Source: Anthropogastromicrobium sp050944455
Lineage (GTDB): Bacteria > Bacillota > Clostridia > Lachnospirales > Lachnospiraceae
Assembly (NCBI GenBank): GCA_050944455.1
Contig: JBMNRC010000011.1
Span: 21,093 to 85,092 of the forward strand
Reading direction: 5' to 3'
DNA: 64,000 bases
Part shown: piece after piece, positions 1-8,012 of the stretch
Position numbering within the stretch: the stretch's first letter is position 1
Layout: each line of letters starts with the position of its first letter
Translations under genes and position numbers: made by a program
The notes under the pieces: generated by a model
Told to the model about the DNA's origin: nothing
The model's input: only the letters and a program-made list of their open reading frames with translations
Database searches by the model: none

Positions 1-91
1 CTTGAAACAGCTGGCTATATCCCGCCGCGTGACAGGGTGATCCCAGCAAAATATAAAGAATCCCACGACTTCAGTCGTGGGAGTACGTCAA
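1..91 (+). mobile_element. Right end of an IS200/IS605-family element
   Basis: Positions 61-69 and 74-82 form a perfect 9-bp hairpin (TCCCACGAC / GTCGTGGGA, loop TTCA), preceded by AAAGAA and followed by GTACGTCAA. This subterminal hairpin plus a GTCAA-like end is the familiar right-end signature of IS200/IS605 elements, where the single-strand transposase cuts a few bases past the hairpin. The expected boundary is near position 91, and position 92 begins a coding fragment of different character. The transposase or TnpB gene would lie left of the window. Recognition rests on the motif only. Confidence 0.7.
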
Positions 92-808
92 ATGGACTAC
101 ATCAACGGACAGAACCTTTCCATCGCCGAATCCGCCGTCGGTTTCGACCTCAATGAGGACGGTGACATGGACGACACGGTGGATCTCACCATTGAGTACG
201 ATGAGGAACAGTACGCGGACACCAACGGGTACGGCGGCACTTATCTGACCCTGTATCTGGACGAGTTCATCTCCAACCTCCAGTGGTATCTCGACAGCCT
301 GGATTACGCGGAGGGCTGGACCTGGTTCGACGCGGACGGCAGCGCGCTTTCCGGTGAGGAAGTTGCGGCGATGACCACGGAAGACAAGGCGGAGGCGTTC
401 CTGGAAGGCCGTTACGCGAAGAGCGAGACCTCCAGCGAAGGCGGCCCCGGCGGAGCGGTTCCGGGGGGAATGTCGGAAGACGGCACGATGCCGGACGGCG
501 GCATGGACGGTGAAATGCCGGGAAATCTGTCGGAAGACGGAACGATCGCGGAAGACGGCACGATGCCAGAGGACAGCCTGACGGGGGAAATGCCTGAGGA
601 TCTGTCGGAAGACGGCACAATGACAGAAGATATGAGCACCCCGGACGATTCAGCGGATATGGTTTCGTCGGAGGACGCCGGCACGGGCTCCGCAGACCGG
701 AAGCAGAAACGCGGATATTCTCACCTGCGGGGATCTTGCGCTGGATACGAAGAGCCGGTATCTGGGCTGCGGAAGCAGGCAGGTCAGGCTTTCCGGCAGG
801 GAGTATGA
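92..808 (+). pseudogene. 5'-truncated fragment of an acidic secreted-type protein
   Basis: An open frame runs from the insertion-element end to 808. Its first ~105 residues look like a genuine folded domain rich in Asp/Glu, Tyr and Trp. A low-complexity tail follows, with imperfect repeats of the type SEDGTMPEDS and GEMPGNLSEDGT up to about residue 190. The last ~40 residues are merely the wrong frame of the downstream response-regulator DNA. No proper start or signal peptide is present because the upstream part is missing at the IS boundary. I do not recognise the family; Gly/Met/Pro-rich tails of this kind occur in secreted CotH-like proteins and esterases of Lachnospiraceae, but nothing here decides between them. 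A non-functional remnant is the best reading. Confidence 0.5.
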
Positions 809-1028
809 TCTCGCGGAGTATTTTTTCCGGAACCCGGAGCTTGTCCTCTCCAAAGAGCAGATCACGGAGGCCGTATGGGGCGGCGAGAGCGAGGCGGAGT
901 ACAACCAGACGGAGGTTTACATCTCCTTTCTGCGCCGGAAACTCCGCTTTCTGGGCACGAAGGCCAGGCTTGTCACACTGAGAGGCGCGGGATACAGCCT
1001 GCAGCCTGAGGAAGGTCGGGAACAATGA
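690..1028 (+). pseudogene. Response regulator remnant: winged-helix DNA-binding domain without receiver
   Basis: In the frame ending at TGA 1026-1028 the translation reads as an OmpR/PhoB-type C-terminal domain: LTCGDLALDTKSRYL, then LSGREYDLAEYFFRNPEL, LSKEQITEAVW, a recognition-helix region (EVYISFLRRKL) and the terminal beta hairpin LRGAGYSL. The frame is open upstream only to a TGA at 633-635 and contains no receiver domain, phospho-acceptor Asp or recognisable start. The 5' half has apparently been lost and the remainder joined to the secreted-protein fragment near 690. The stop overlaps the ATG of the kinase gene (ATGA), the usual regulator-kinase coupling. A deletion, an unusual fusion or an assembly join could each explain it. 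Confidence 0.65.
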
Positions 1029-2440
1029 GAAAACAGGCCGGAACTCACGGGGAGGTCCCGGAAAACAGGCGCGGGGGAAATCCGGAGGGAAAACAGAGAG
1101 GAAAACCGGGAAGAAAACAGGGGAAAACGGCAGAATTCAGGGAGATCCGCCGTTTCCGCAAAAAAATCACCATCGTGCTGACTGTCTCGTTTGCCGCGTT
1201 TCTCGCGGTGCTGGCGGGAGCCCTGACTGTGACGTACCGGCAGTCGGGCCGGAGCGAGATCGACCGGCAGCTGACGCAGATGATCCAGGAAAACGGGGAG
1301 AACGGTGAGGCGCCGGGTGAACCGGCGCAGACAGAGGAAGATACCGGCAGAGAGGCTCCTTCCGAAGACAGCAGTGCCGATCTCGAACACAGTTCGGGCC
1401 GGCTTCTGTTCTGCAGGGAGGATGGGGAAACGGATTTTACCGTCCTGCTCAACCGGAATTCGGGTTTGTCAGATGAGGAAGCGCAGGCCCTGGCCGCGCG
1501 GATCTACGAAGCCGGGAAAGTGTCGGGAAGCCTGGAAAACTGGCTGTACCGGTTCGGCGTGAAGGAAGGCTGCCTGATGCTTGCGGTGGAAAATCTGACG
1601 TGGGAAATCGCCGCGGAGAAAAGCTATTTTATAAAAATAGTTCTATTTACCCTGCTGCTTCTCCCGGCAGCCGGCGTATTTTCCTTTTTCCTTTCAGGCT
1701 GGCTGGTCAGGCCGCTGAAAGAAGCTATGCAGAAGCAGACCGATTTTATCCTGGCGGCCGGCCACGAACTCAAAACGCCTCTGGCCGTGATGAGGACGTC
1801 TTTCGACCTGATGCGGAGGGACGGCGTCAGTAGCAGGTACCTTGATTACGCGCAGACGGAAAACGAAAAGATGACGGGCCTGGTGGCGGAACTCCTGGAT
1901 CTTTCCCGGATGGAAAGCGGGGAGGAGCAGAAGATCAGTGAGGATTTCAGCCTTTCAGAGTGCGTCGAAGGGGCGGTTCTGCCTTTTGAGGCCGCGGCGT
2001 ATGAAAAAGGAGCGGTACTGGAGACAGAGATTGAACCGGGAATCCGGATGAGAGGGGATTCCCGGAGAATCGGGCAGGCCGCGGGAATTCTCACGGACAA
2101 CGCGGTGCATCACTGTAAAAAAACGCGGGAAAATGAGGACAGCGCGCATATCCGGGTCACTCTGTCGGCAGAGGGGAAAAAGGCTGTTCTGCGGGTGGCC
2201 AATGAGGGAGACCCGATTCCGGAGGAGGACAGGGAACGGATTTTTGAGAAGTTCTACCGCGCGGAGAAGGACAGAAACCGCGCCGAGGGGCGGTACGGGC
2301 TGGGCCTTCCGATCGCGGAAAGCATCGTGAAAGCCCATAACGGAAGAATCGGGGTTTCCTGCCGGGACGGCTGGACAACTTTCACGCTGGTTCTTCCCTG
2401 TTCCCCGGTTTCCGGGACGCGGGAGAAAGCCCCGGACTGA
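1025..2440 (+). CDS. Sensor histidine kinase of an orphaned two-component system
   Basis: This is a 471-residue membrane histidine kinase. A basic N-terminus precedes TM1 (about residues 47-70). An extracytoplasmic sensor of about 130 residues, acidic at its start, is followed by TM2 (about 203-226) and a short linker. The H-box is AAGHELKTPLAV with phospho-acceptor His247. The N-box has Asn359, and the G boxes include VANEGDPIP and GRYGLGLPI. It should autophosphorylate and pass phosphate to the regulator encoded directly upstream, but only the DNA-binding half of that regulator remains, so the signalling path looks broken. Translation is coupled by the ATGA overlap. The signal sensed is unknown. 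The 3' end is copied in tandem downstream. Confidence 0.88.
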   Translation: MRKQAGTHGEVPENRRGGNPEGKQRGKPGRKQGKTAEFREIRRFRKKITIVLTVSFAAFLAVLAGALTVTYRQSGRSEIDRQLTQMIQENGENGEAPGEPAQTEEDTGREAPSEDSSADLEHSSGRLLFCREDGETDFTVLLNRNSGLSDEEAQALAARIYEAGKVSGSLENWLYRFGVKEGCLMLAVENLTWEIAAEKSYFIKIVLFTLLLLPAAGVFSFFLSGWLVRPLKEAMQKQTDFILAAGHELKTPLAVMRTSFDLMRRDGVSSRYLDYAQTENEKMTGLVAELLDLSRMESGEEQKISEDFSLSECVEGAVLPFEAAAYEKGAVLETEIEPGIRMRGDSRRIGQAAGILTDNAVHHCKKTRENEDSAHIRVTLSAEGKKAVLRVANEGDPIPEEDRERIFEKFYRAEKDRNRAEGRYGLGLPIAESIVKAHNGRIGVSCRDGWTTFTLVLPCSPVSGTREKAPD

Positions 2441-2545
2441 AACAAAGGATCGTTTCCGGGACGCGGGAGAAGAACCCGGACTGAACCAGACGATCGTTTC
2501 CGGGACGTGGGGGAAAAATCTGGACTGAGCCAGATGATCCGGGAG
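2409..2545 (+). repeat. 44-bp tandem repeat anchored on the kinase stop codon
   Basis: Three copies begin at 2409, 2453 and 2497 (exact 44-bp period), each starting TTTCCGGGAC. The first copy is the last codons and stop of the kinase gene; the other two lie downstream and still carry an in-register TGA. Divergence rises with distance from the gene. Confidence 0.85.
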
Positions 2546-2560
2546 CGCTCCCTGTCAGAG

Positions 2561-4591
2561 TCAGGAACCGCTGCGCCGGAAATATTCTTTCAGGACGCCG
2601 CTCACGCTGTCCCTCACGGTCTGGAGGAGTTTTGAGGGAAGTTCATCCGTCCGGTCCCCCAGAAACAGGCCGCTGTCTCCGAAGACATACTCAAAAGAAG
2701 CCCTGGCGGAAGCGTCGTCCGGGGATCCGATCTCGATGGCCTGGACGACCGCCCGGTCGTTCCGCAGCTCCTCGACCGCTTTTTTCGCGGCTCCGGGGAA
2801 AGAGGAGGCACCGTCGGTGACTTCGAAAACCATCAGGATGCGCTTTCCGGTTTTCTGCTCCCTGATCTGCCTGGGAGTGAGTTCTTTCAGGACCTCGTTC
2901 AGGCAGGCGCCGTCGTCGGTGGATCCCATGGAACCGTCGAGGCGGGCGACGGAAAGGATCAGATCGGCTTTCCGCTTTTCGCCGGCGTCCTCCCGGGAGA
3001 GCACTTTGCGGGAATCCGTGCCGAACAGGCGGACGTCCGTTCGGACTTCGCAGAGTTCGTGGGTAATCTGCGCGTTCTCCCGCATGTAGGCGGCGAAATC
3101 CTCCAGGGAGAGGAGAACGATAGCCAGCGCTTCCCTCGCCGGGGCAAGCTTTCCGCCCCGCATGGAGCCGGAACTGTCGATGACAAAGGAAATGTCCAGA
3201 TATTTCGGCAGAACCTGGGTCTGCTTGCGCAGCTCGCTGTCGTCGAAGATCGCGAGTCCCCTGTAGTTCTGGCGGCGCTCTGCCTCCGTCAGATCAGGCC
3301 AGGAGTGAATGAGCGAAGGGACGGACAGGCGCCCTTTCGGCATGTTGGGGATGCGCACGGATATCTCCCGGGAGGTGTCGCCGATCAGTCTGCGCCAGTA
3401 TTCCTTCATGGCTTCCCTGGCCGGCCGGACGGCAGCCTCATAGTGATCAAAAAGCGCCCTGTCCTCAGGCGTCACGCCGTATTCCGACAGGTCGCGCCGC
3501 CCGGTGAGCAGCTCCTGCGCCGCGGCGGCTCTTTTCTGTTTCTCGCTGTCGAGCTCCTGCAGCATTTCCTGGTAATTCTGGCGGGACTGGGCCGCGCGCT
3601 TTCTGCGGCTGCGGTCAGCCTGCTTTTCCTGGTCCTTCAGGTCTACGGTAGAAGACAGCTCCATGCGGCGGATATCTTCGCGGAACAGCTGAAGGTACGA
3701 GGGCATCAGGAAGGTGCGGATGATCCGGTCGCGCTCCGCGATGCCTTTCCCGGAGACCGCGCATTCCGTCAGCTGCTGCCGGAGGAAAGAAAAGCGGTCG
3801 GTGCCGAAAACCGGCTCGTCGAAAACGCGGCGGATTCTGTCGGATTCGACGGCGTCCCTGCCCCAGAACTCCCTGGTGATGAGGCACGGGGCGAGATCCC
3901 GGTGAACGCCGGTCGGGTCGTCCTCCGCCGGGAGAAGATCTTCCATCAGAAGCATTTCCGCAATGTCCTGTTTTACGGCGGGGTCCTGGTAAACCGGCGC
4001 CTTCTGCATGACGCAGAGAACGGCCGCGTAAGCGTCGCAGTCCTGAAGAAAGGTCATGATTTCATTCTGCGCGTAATAGAGAACGTTTTCCGGCTGGAAC
4101 GCCTTATCTCCGGAAAGGTCCTGCGCGGAAACTTTTTCTATAAAAACAGAACTGATTTCCTCCGCTTCCCGGCGGAACGTCTCCGGCCGGGCCAGATAGA
4201 GGCCGGGATTGGCCTCGTAATCCGGATACAGCGCGAGTTCGGAGTACAGATGAAACAGGAAACGGCTGCGGGAAAATTTCTGGCTGCTGAAAAAGGCGAG
4301 AGGGACCAGCACCTTTTTCTCGTCCGGCAGAAGAACAAAGCGTTCCTGGCTGTCGTCGACCGTGTAGATAAGGCGCTCGTCGCCCGAGAACAGAACCAGC
4401 ATGTCGTTCTCGCTGGCCAGCAGGGCCTCATACTGCTTTCGGAGAGCGGCTTTCCGGGATTTTCCGTCCGGACCGGCGCTGCCGTCCGGTCCGCCTGCGC
4501 CATTTGCCGCGGAAACGCCGGATTCACAGATGGAAACAGAGGCCTCCGCGGCAGCGGCGCTGTCCTGGTTTTTCAATTCATTATCTGTCAT
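2561..4591 (-). CDS. VWA (von Willebrand factor A) domain protein, partner of a MoxR-type ATPase
   Basis: The protein has 676 residues from the ATG at 4591, which sits 9 nt behind an AGGAGGA site (4607-4601). The first ~60 residues are acidic and low-complexity. An alpha-helical middle region includes a charged, probably coiled stretch at about 315-365. A C-terminal VWA domain begins near residue 463 with the metal-binding MIDAS motif DSSGS (472-476), a Thr in GSTDD (about 558) and Asp593 in VTDGA. Such proteins typically pair with MoxR AAA+ ATPases as chaperone-like complexes that remodel or metallate target proteins. It is the last gene of a minus-strand trio (ATPase 5757-7940, unknown 4950-5753), separated from the middle gene by 358 bp. 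The client is unknown. Confidence 0.82.
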   Translation of the reverse strand: MTDNELKNQDSAAAAEASVSICESGVSAANGAGGPDGSAGPDGKSRKAALRKQYEALLASENDMLVLFSGDERLIYTVDDSQERFVLLPDEKKVLVPLAFFSSQKFSRSRFLFHLYSELALYPDYEANPGLYLARPETFRREAEEISSVFIEKVSAQDLSGDKAFQPENVLYYAQNEIMTFLQDCDAYAAVLCVMQKAPVYQDPAVKQDIAEMLLMEDLLPAEDDPTGVHRDLAPCLITREFWGRDAVESDRIRRVFDEPVFGTDRFSFLRQQLTECAVSGKGIAERDRIIRTFLMPSYLQLFREDIRRMELSSTVDLKDQEKQADRSRRKRAAQSRQNYQEMLQELDSEKQKRAAAAQELLTGRRDLSEYGVTPEDRALFDHYEAAVRPAREAMKEYWRRLIGDTSREISVRIPNMPKGRLSVPSLIHSWPDLTEAERRQNYRGLAIFDDSELRKQTQVLPKYLDISFVIDSSGSMRGGKLAPAREALAIVLLSLEDFAAYMRENAQITHELCEVRTDVRLFGTDSRKVLSREDAGEKRKADLILSVARLDGSMGSTDDGACLNEVLKELTPRQIREQKTGKRILMVFEVTDGASSFPGAAKKAVEELRNDRAVVQAIEIGSPDDASARASFEYVFGDSGLFLGDRTDELPSKLLQTVRDSVSGVLKEYFRRSGS

Positions 4592-4949
4592 GTCGGCTGA
4601 TCCTCCTGTCTTCTGTCTTCCTGTCTGAGAGTCTGAGAAGTTCTGTCTGTTCCGTGTTCTCCGGCATGTTTTCCGCCCCGGAGTTATCGGTTTGCCTGCA
4701 GCTTCCTTCTGTCTGCTCCGACCGTGAAAATCGCCCCGCCGCTTCCCCTGATCGGTTTGCCTGCAGCTTCCTTTTAGCCGATGCGCTGTTTTTACCTGCT
4801 TCACCATTCATCAGCGCTGTGATCTTTTTTGGTCTTTGTCCGCGGAACGGGTAAAGATCAGTAAACCTCTTTTATGCAGCGGTAAAAGCTGCGGGATCTG
4901 TGCCTGCGGAAACCGGCGCTTTCCGGATCTTCGCAGCCTCCGCTGCCGG
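4592..4949. other. Intergenic stretch with a 65-bp-spaced direct repeat
   Basis: This 358-bp gap lies inside the ATPase/VWA gene set. A 23-bp sequence (ATCGGTTTGCCTGCAG plus GCTTCCTT) occurs identically at 4686-4708 and 4751-4773; a shorter repeat around CTGCGGAAACC occurs near 4900-4985. The VWA frame stays open upstream to 4807, but a strong ribosome binding site favours the start at 4591. No promoter is obvious. Confidence 0.5.
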
Positions 4950-5753
4950 TCACGCCTGCGGGGCCTGTGTCTGCGGAAACCGCGGGATATCCGCCAGCTG
5001 GGCGGCGTTTTCCAGCCTCGCGTAGGAAATCCGGCAGATGTTATGCTCTACGTCGAGAACCAGCACGGAATGGCTGCTCTCGCAGACAGCGTTTTCCGCA
5101 AAAATTTCTCCGGCCAGCGGCGTTCTGCGGCATTGCCAGCTCAGATTGTTCTCTAATAATAGAACAGTTCCGTCGTCCCCGAAAACGAACCGGAACCGGC
5201 TGTCCCCGGCGGAAAGATAAAACCCGCAGGGCCAGTCATCTTCGGAAAAGCCTTCGGCTTCCGGGATGTCAGGATCCCCGGGTTCGGTCTCCAGAAGCGT
5301 TGAGACCAGAGCCCTGGTTTCCGGCGGAAGGCCGGCTTCGCTGATCTGGTCAGCCGTGATCTCGCCTGCCAGCGAACCGCCGTCATGCGCGGTGATCAGC
5401 GTCTGCACTTTCATTTCCGGGTCGCGGCGATTCAGAAAGTATCTTCGGGCGAGCGGGAGAGCTTCCGTCAGGAGACTGTTTTCCTCCTGTTTCAGCTGCC
5501 GCTCTTTCTCCCGGAGCGCTTCCGGGAATCTCCCTTGCGGAAGGCAGGCGCTGTAGCTGCGCCGGAGCGCGGACACTTCCTTTCGGAACAGAGAAATCCG
5601 CGCCCGGAGGGCGGCGTCAGCGCGGCCGGCGGATGATTCCGCGTCGATGGATTCCGCAGCCCGCGGGACAGGTTCCTGCCCTTCCGCCTTACGGGTTTCT
5701 GACCCGGTGGGTTTCATTTCTCCGTCCCGGTCGATTCCTGAGTTGTTTTCCAT
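4950..5753 (-). CDS. Unknown protein encoded between the MoxR-type ATPase and VWA genes
   Basis: This 267-residue protein starts at the ATG at 5753, just 3 bp after the ATPase stop, so the two genes are probably translationally coupled. The first ~45 residues are polar and disordered-looking. A charged helical segment follows at about 48-100 (RISLFRKEV..REKERQLKQEENSL), and then a mixed alpha/beta C-terminal half with a beta-rich region (FYLSAGDSRFRFVFGDDGTVLLLENNLSW). There is no signal peptide, membrane segment or catalytic motif that I recognise. Its position suggests an adaptor or co-chaperone for the ATPase/VWA pair; that is inference from context only. Confidence 0.6.
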   Translation of the reverse strand: MENNSGIDRDGEMKPTGSETRKAEGQEPVPRAAESIDAESSAGRADAALRARISLFRKEVSALRRSYSACLPQGRFPEALREKERQLKQEENSLLTEALPLARRYFLNRRDPEMKVQTLITAHDGGSLAGEITADQISEAGLPPETRALVSTLLETEPGDPDIPEAEGFSEDDWPCGFYLSAGDSRFRFVFGDDGTVLLLENNLSWQCRRTPLAGEIFAENAVCESSHSVLVLDVEHNICRISYARLENAAQLADIPRFPQTQAPQA

Positions 5754-5756
5754 GGC

Positions 5757-7940
5757 TCATTCCTCTGAAACGATCCTGCCCAGAAGATCGGCGCTCTGCT
5801 CCATCCCGCGGATGGAATCGTCCAGCGCGAGCGCCAGATCCAGGTTTTTCCCCGCGGATTCGTCGATCAGGATCTCGTCGCCGAGATCGCAGTCGATCTG
5901 CGTGCGCTTGGGCCCGTCCCCGAACAGGAGAGCGGTCACGTCTTCGGAAGACAGGGTTTTGAGCGGGAGCAGAACATGGCGGTATTCAGTAGTCCGGATG
6001 TCGTCGTAGGACAGAGGAGCGCTTCCTCTTGCCCGGGCTTCGATGTGCCATCCGTCCGATTCCTTGAAGAAACCGTAGCGGACGGCGAGCGACAGGAGCA
6101 GGTTTCGGTCGTCCGCGTTAGTGACGGACGAAAGAAATCCGTTCCAGAGAGCCATCGAGAGATCTTCCTCCTCGCCGAAATTCCAGTGGTCGAGCACGTG
6201 GATCAGGCCGCGGATGGAAAGGACGGCTTCGTTCAGGACGGGAGTGTCGTTCCCGGCGCCCGGAATATCCGACCTGCCTTCAAAGATGTCCTGGGACAGG
6301 CGCGCCATCTGGGACAGATGCCAGAGCGCGGGAAGCGATTTTTCGGGCTGAGGAAGCCGCAGACTGCCGTCGGTGTTGCACAGATGTCCGAGAACAAGAC
6401 GGAAGAGTTCGTTTTCCTGCGGGTTTTCGCACTGATCCAGATCGCCGTTTTCCGTCTGGGGGACGTAATTGTAGACAACAGTGGTAAAGCGCGACTGGAA
6501 GGCCGGGTTCAGCACGTTGGTTCCCTCGTAGGAGACGGTTCCCGTTGACAGGTTTCCGGTGCCGATCAGGCAGAAGCCGGGTTTGATGGTCAGGGAGCCG
6601 ACGCCGGTGATGTAGGCGGTCTGGCCGGCGTGATGCTGCAGAATGTCGTTCAGCGCGATCAGGTTGGACATCGCGATGGTGTTGATTTCGTCGATGATGA
6701 TCGGCTTGCCTTCCTTCAGCGCTTTCAGCACTTCCTTCTCGATTTTTTCCACCGTGGTGCCGTAGCCGCTGTTTTCAGCGATGTAGATGTTGGAGAAGGT
6801 TTTCCAGCCGGCCAGCATGAGCTCCAGCTGCTGGTCCTTCGTCATGTCGGCCATGATGGATTCGTTCTGTTTTACAAAATCCCAGAAACCGCTGATCAGC
6901 TGCTTGAGCTGAACTTCGTTGGATTCCTTCCCGGAAGCGTGCGACAGTTTCAGGGTTTTCTCAAAGAACATGTCCTCGGCGGTCAGGTTGTGGGACCCGG
7001 CGATGAAATAGGGGTGCAGCTCTTCGCTGTCCGCCTGCCTGCGGATTTCAGGATACACGGAGCAGAAGCAGGCAAAGGCTTCCGGGGAATCCGGGTCCGC
7101 GGCGGGTTTTCCGCGATCCGGCCCGGGCTCCCCGGAAGCCGCGGCGGAGGCTTCGGTGCCGCTTACCGAAGCGTACCCGTTCTCGGCCATTTTCTCGGTC
7201 AGGAGTTCCTGAATCCTTCTCCCGCGCATGTAGTCTGTGGCGCACTCGATGGCCAGCTGCGTTTTCCCGGACCCCAGATGGCCGACCAGGTATACGGGGA
7301 TGCCTGCCTCCAGGGAATTGGATACCTGCTTTCTGGCGCGCTGCAGATAGGGAACGCTGACCAGGCGTCCCGCGCGCTCGTCCGCCAGATCCTGTCTGAG
7401 CTCTTCTTCGTGGTAAACGGCAAAGAAATCCGGATCTTCCGCCAGAAGCCTGTCTTTCGTGCGGCGGATCTCCTGAAGCTTCAGCGCCTGTCTGCGCGTA
7501 GCGGGAGTGCTGCGCTTCTCGCCGTTGACGGACAGGGCGCAGCTTTCGTCCTGGGCCGCCCGGAGAAGCCACTTCCGGTAGGCTTCCTCAAGGTTCAGCC
7601 GCCGCAGAGTTTCCGCGGCCTGTTTCCTTTTATCGGCGATGTAGGAGCAGTAGGAGAGAAATACCTGATCCTCCGTGTCAGCGCCGTCCGCGGGACTTTC
7701 GGGTTTCGTGTCGGCCGGATGCGCGCCGGAGAGCCGCGTGTCAGCACCGTCAGTACGGACTTCTGGCTTCGTGTCAGCCGCGGCTGCGGCTGTGCCCGCG
7801 GGCTTCCTTCCGGCGCGGCCAGCGCCTGAAAACCCTGTGTCAATGGTACTGGAGCTCCCGGCCGCGGCGCCGTCCGCGGCTTCCGCGGCGCGGCGCAGGC
7901 TTTCCCGGCGGAGCTTTTCGAGTTCAGAGAGTTTTCGCAT
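5757..7940 (-). CDS. MoxR-type AAA+ ATPase
   Basis: This 727-residue ATPase has a long N-terminal extension. The extension contains a duplicated low-complexity stretch (ADTKPE..DGADT twice, about residues 55-90) and a charged helical region to about 200. The AAA+ core carries Walker A GHLGSGKT (220-227), Walker B PIIIDEIN (413-420), a sensor-1 segment LIGTGNL (458-464) and a probable arginine-finger segment FQSRF (481-485). About 185 residues separate Walker A from Walker B, far more than the usual 50-60, so a large insertion interrupts the core. The start at 7940 follows AAGGA. Together with the VWA protein it forms a MoxR/VWA-type machine; cytoplasmic, substrate unknown. Confidence 0.85.
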   Translation of the reverse strand: MRKLSELEKLRRESLRRAAEAADGAAAGSSSTIDTGFSGAGRAGRKPAGTAAAAADTKPEVRTDGADTRLSGAHPADTKPESPADGADTEDQVFLSYCSYIADKRKQAAETLRRLNLEEAYRKWLLRAAQDESCALSVNGEKRSTPATRRQALKLQEIRRTKDRLLAEDPDFFAVYHEEELRQDLADERAGRLVSVPYLQRARKQVSNSLEAGIPVYLVGHLGSGKTQLAIECATDYMRGRRIQELLTEKMAENGYASVSGTEASAAASGEPGPDRGKPAADPDSPEAFACFCSVYPEIRRQADSEELHPYFIAGSHNLTAEDMFFEKTLKLSHASGKESNEVQLKQLISGFWDFVKQNESIMADMTKDQQLELMLAGWKTFSNIYIAENSGYGTTVEKIEKEVLKALKEGKPIIIDEINTIAMSNLIALNDILQHHAGQTAYITGVGSLTIKPGFCLIGTGNLSTGTVSYEGTNVLNPAFQSRFTTVVYNYVPQTENGDLDQCENPQENELFRLVLGHLCNTDGSLRLPQPEKSLPALWHLSQMARLSQDIFEGRSDIPGAGNDTPVLNEAVLSIRGLIHVLDHWNFGEEEDLSMALWNGFLSSVTNADDRNLLLSLAVRYGFFKESDGWHIEARARGSAPLSYDDIRTTEYRHVLLPLKTLSSEDVTALLFGDGPKRTQIDCDLGDEILIDESAGKNLDLALALDDSIRGMEQSADLLGRIVSEE

Positions 7941-7973
7941 GATCGGATAAATCCTTTCGTGTCAGAGAGAAAA

Positions 7974-8006
7974 AGAATCCCCGGCATCCGCAATGCCGGG
8001 GATTCT
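7974..8006 (-). terminator. Rho-independent terminator of the oleate hydratase gene
   Basis: A perfect 14-bp stem (AGAATCCCCGGCAT with its complement, arms 7974-7987 and 7993-8006, 5-nt loop) is followed on the minus strand by a T run (TTTTTCTCTC). It lies 7 bp past the ohyA stop. Confidence 0.88.
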
Positions 8007-8012
8007 GCAAAG

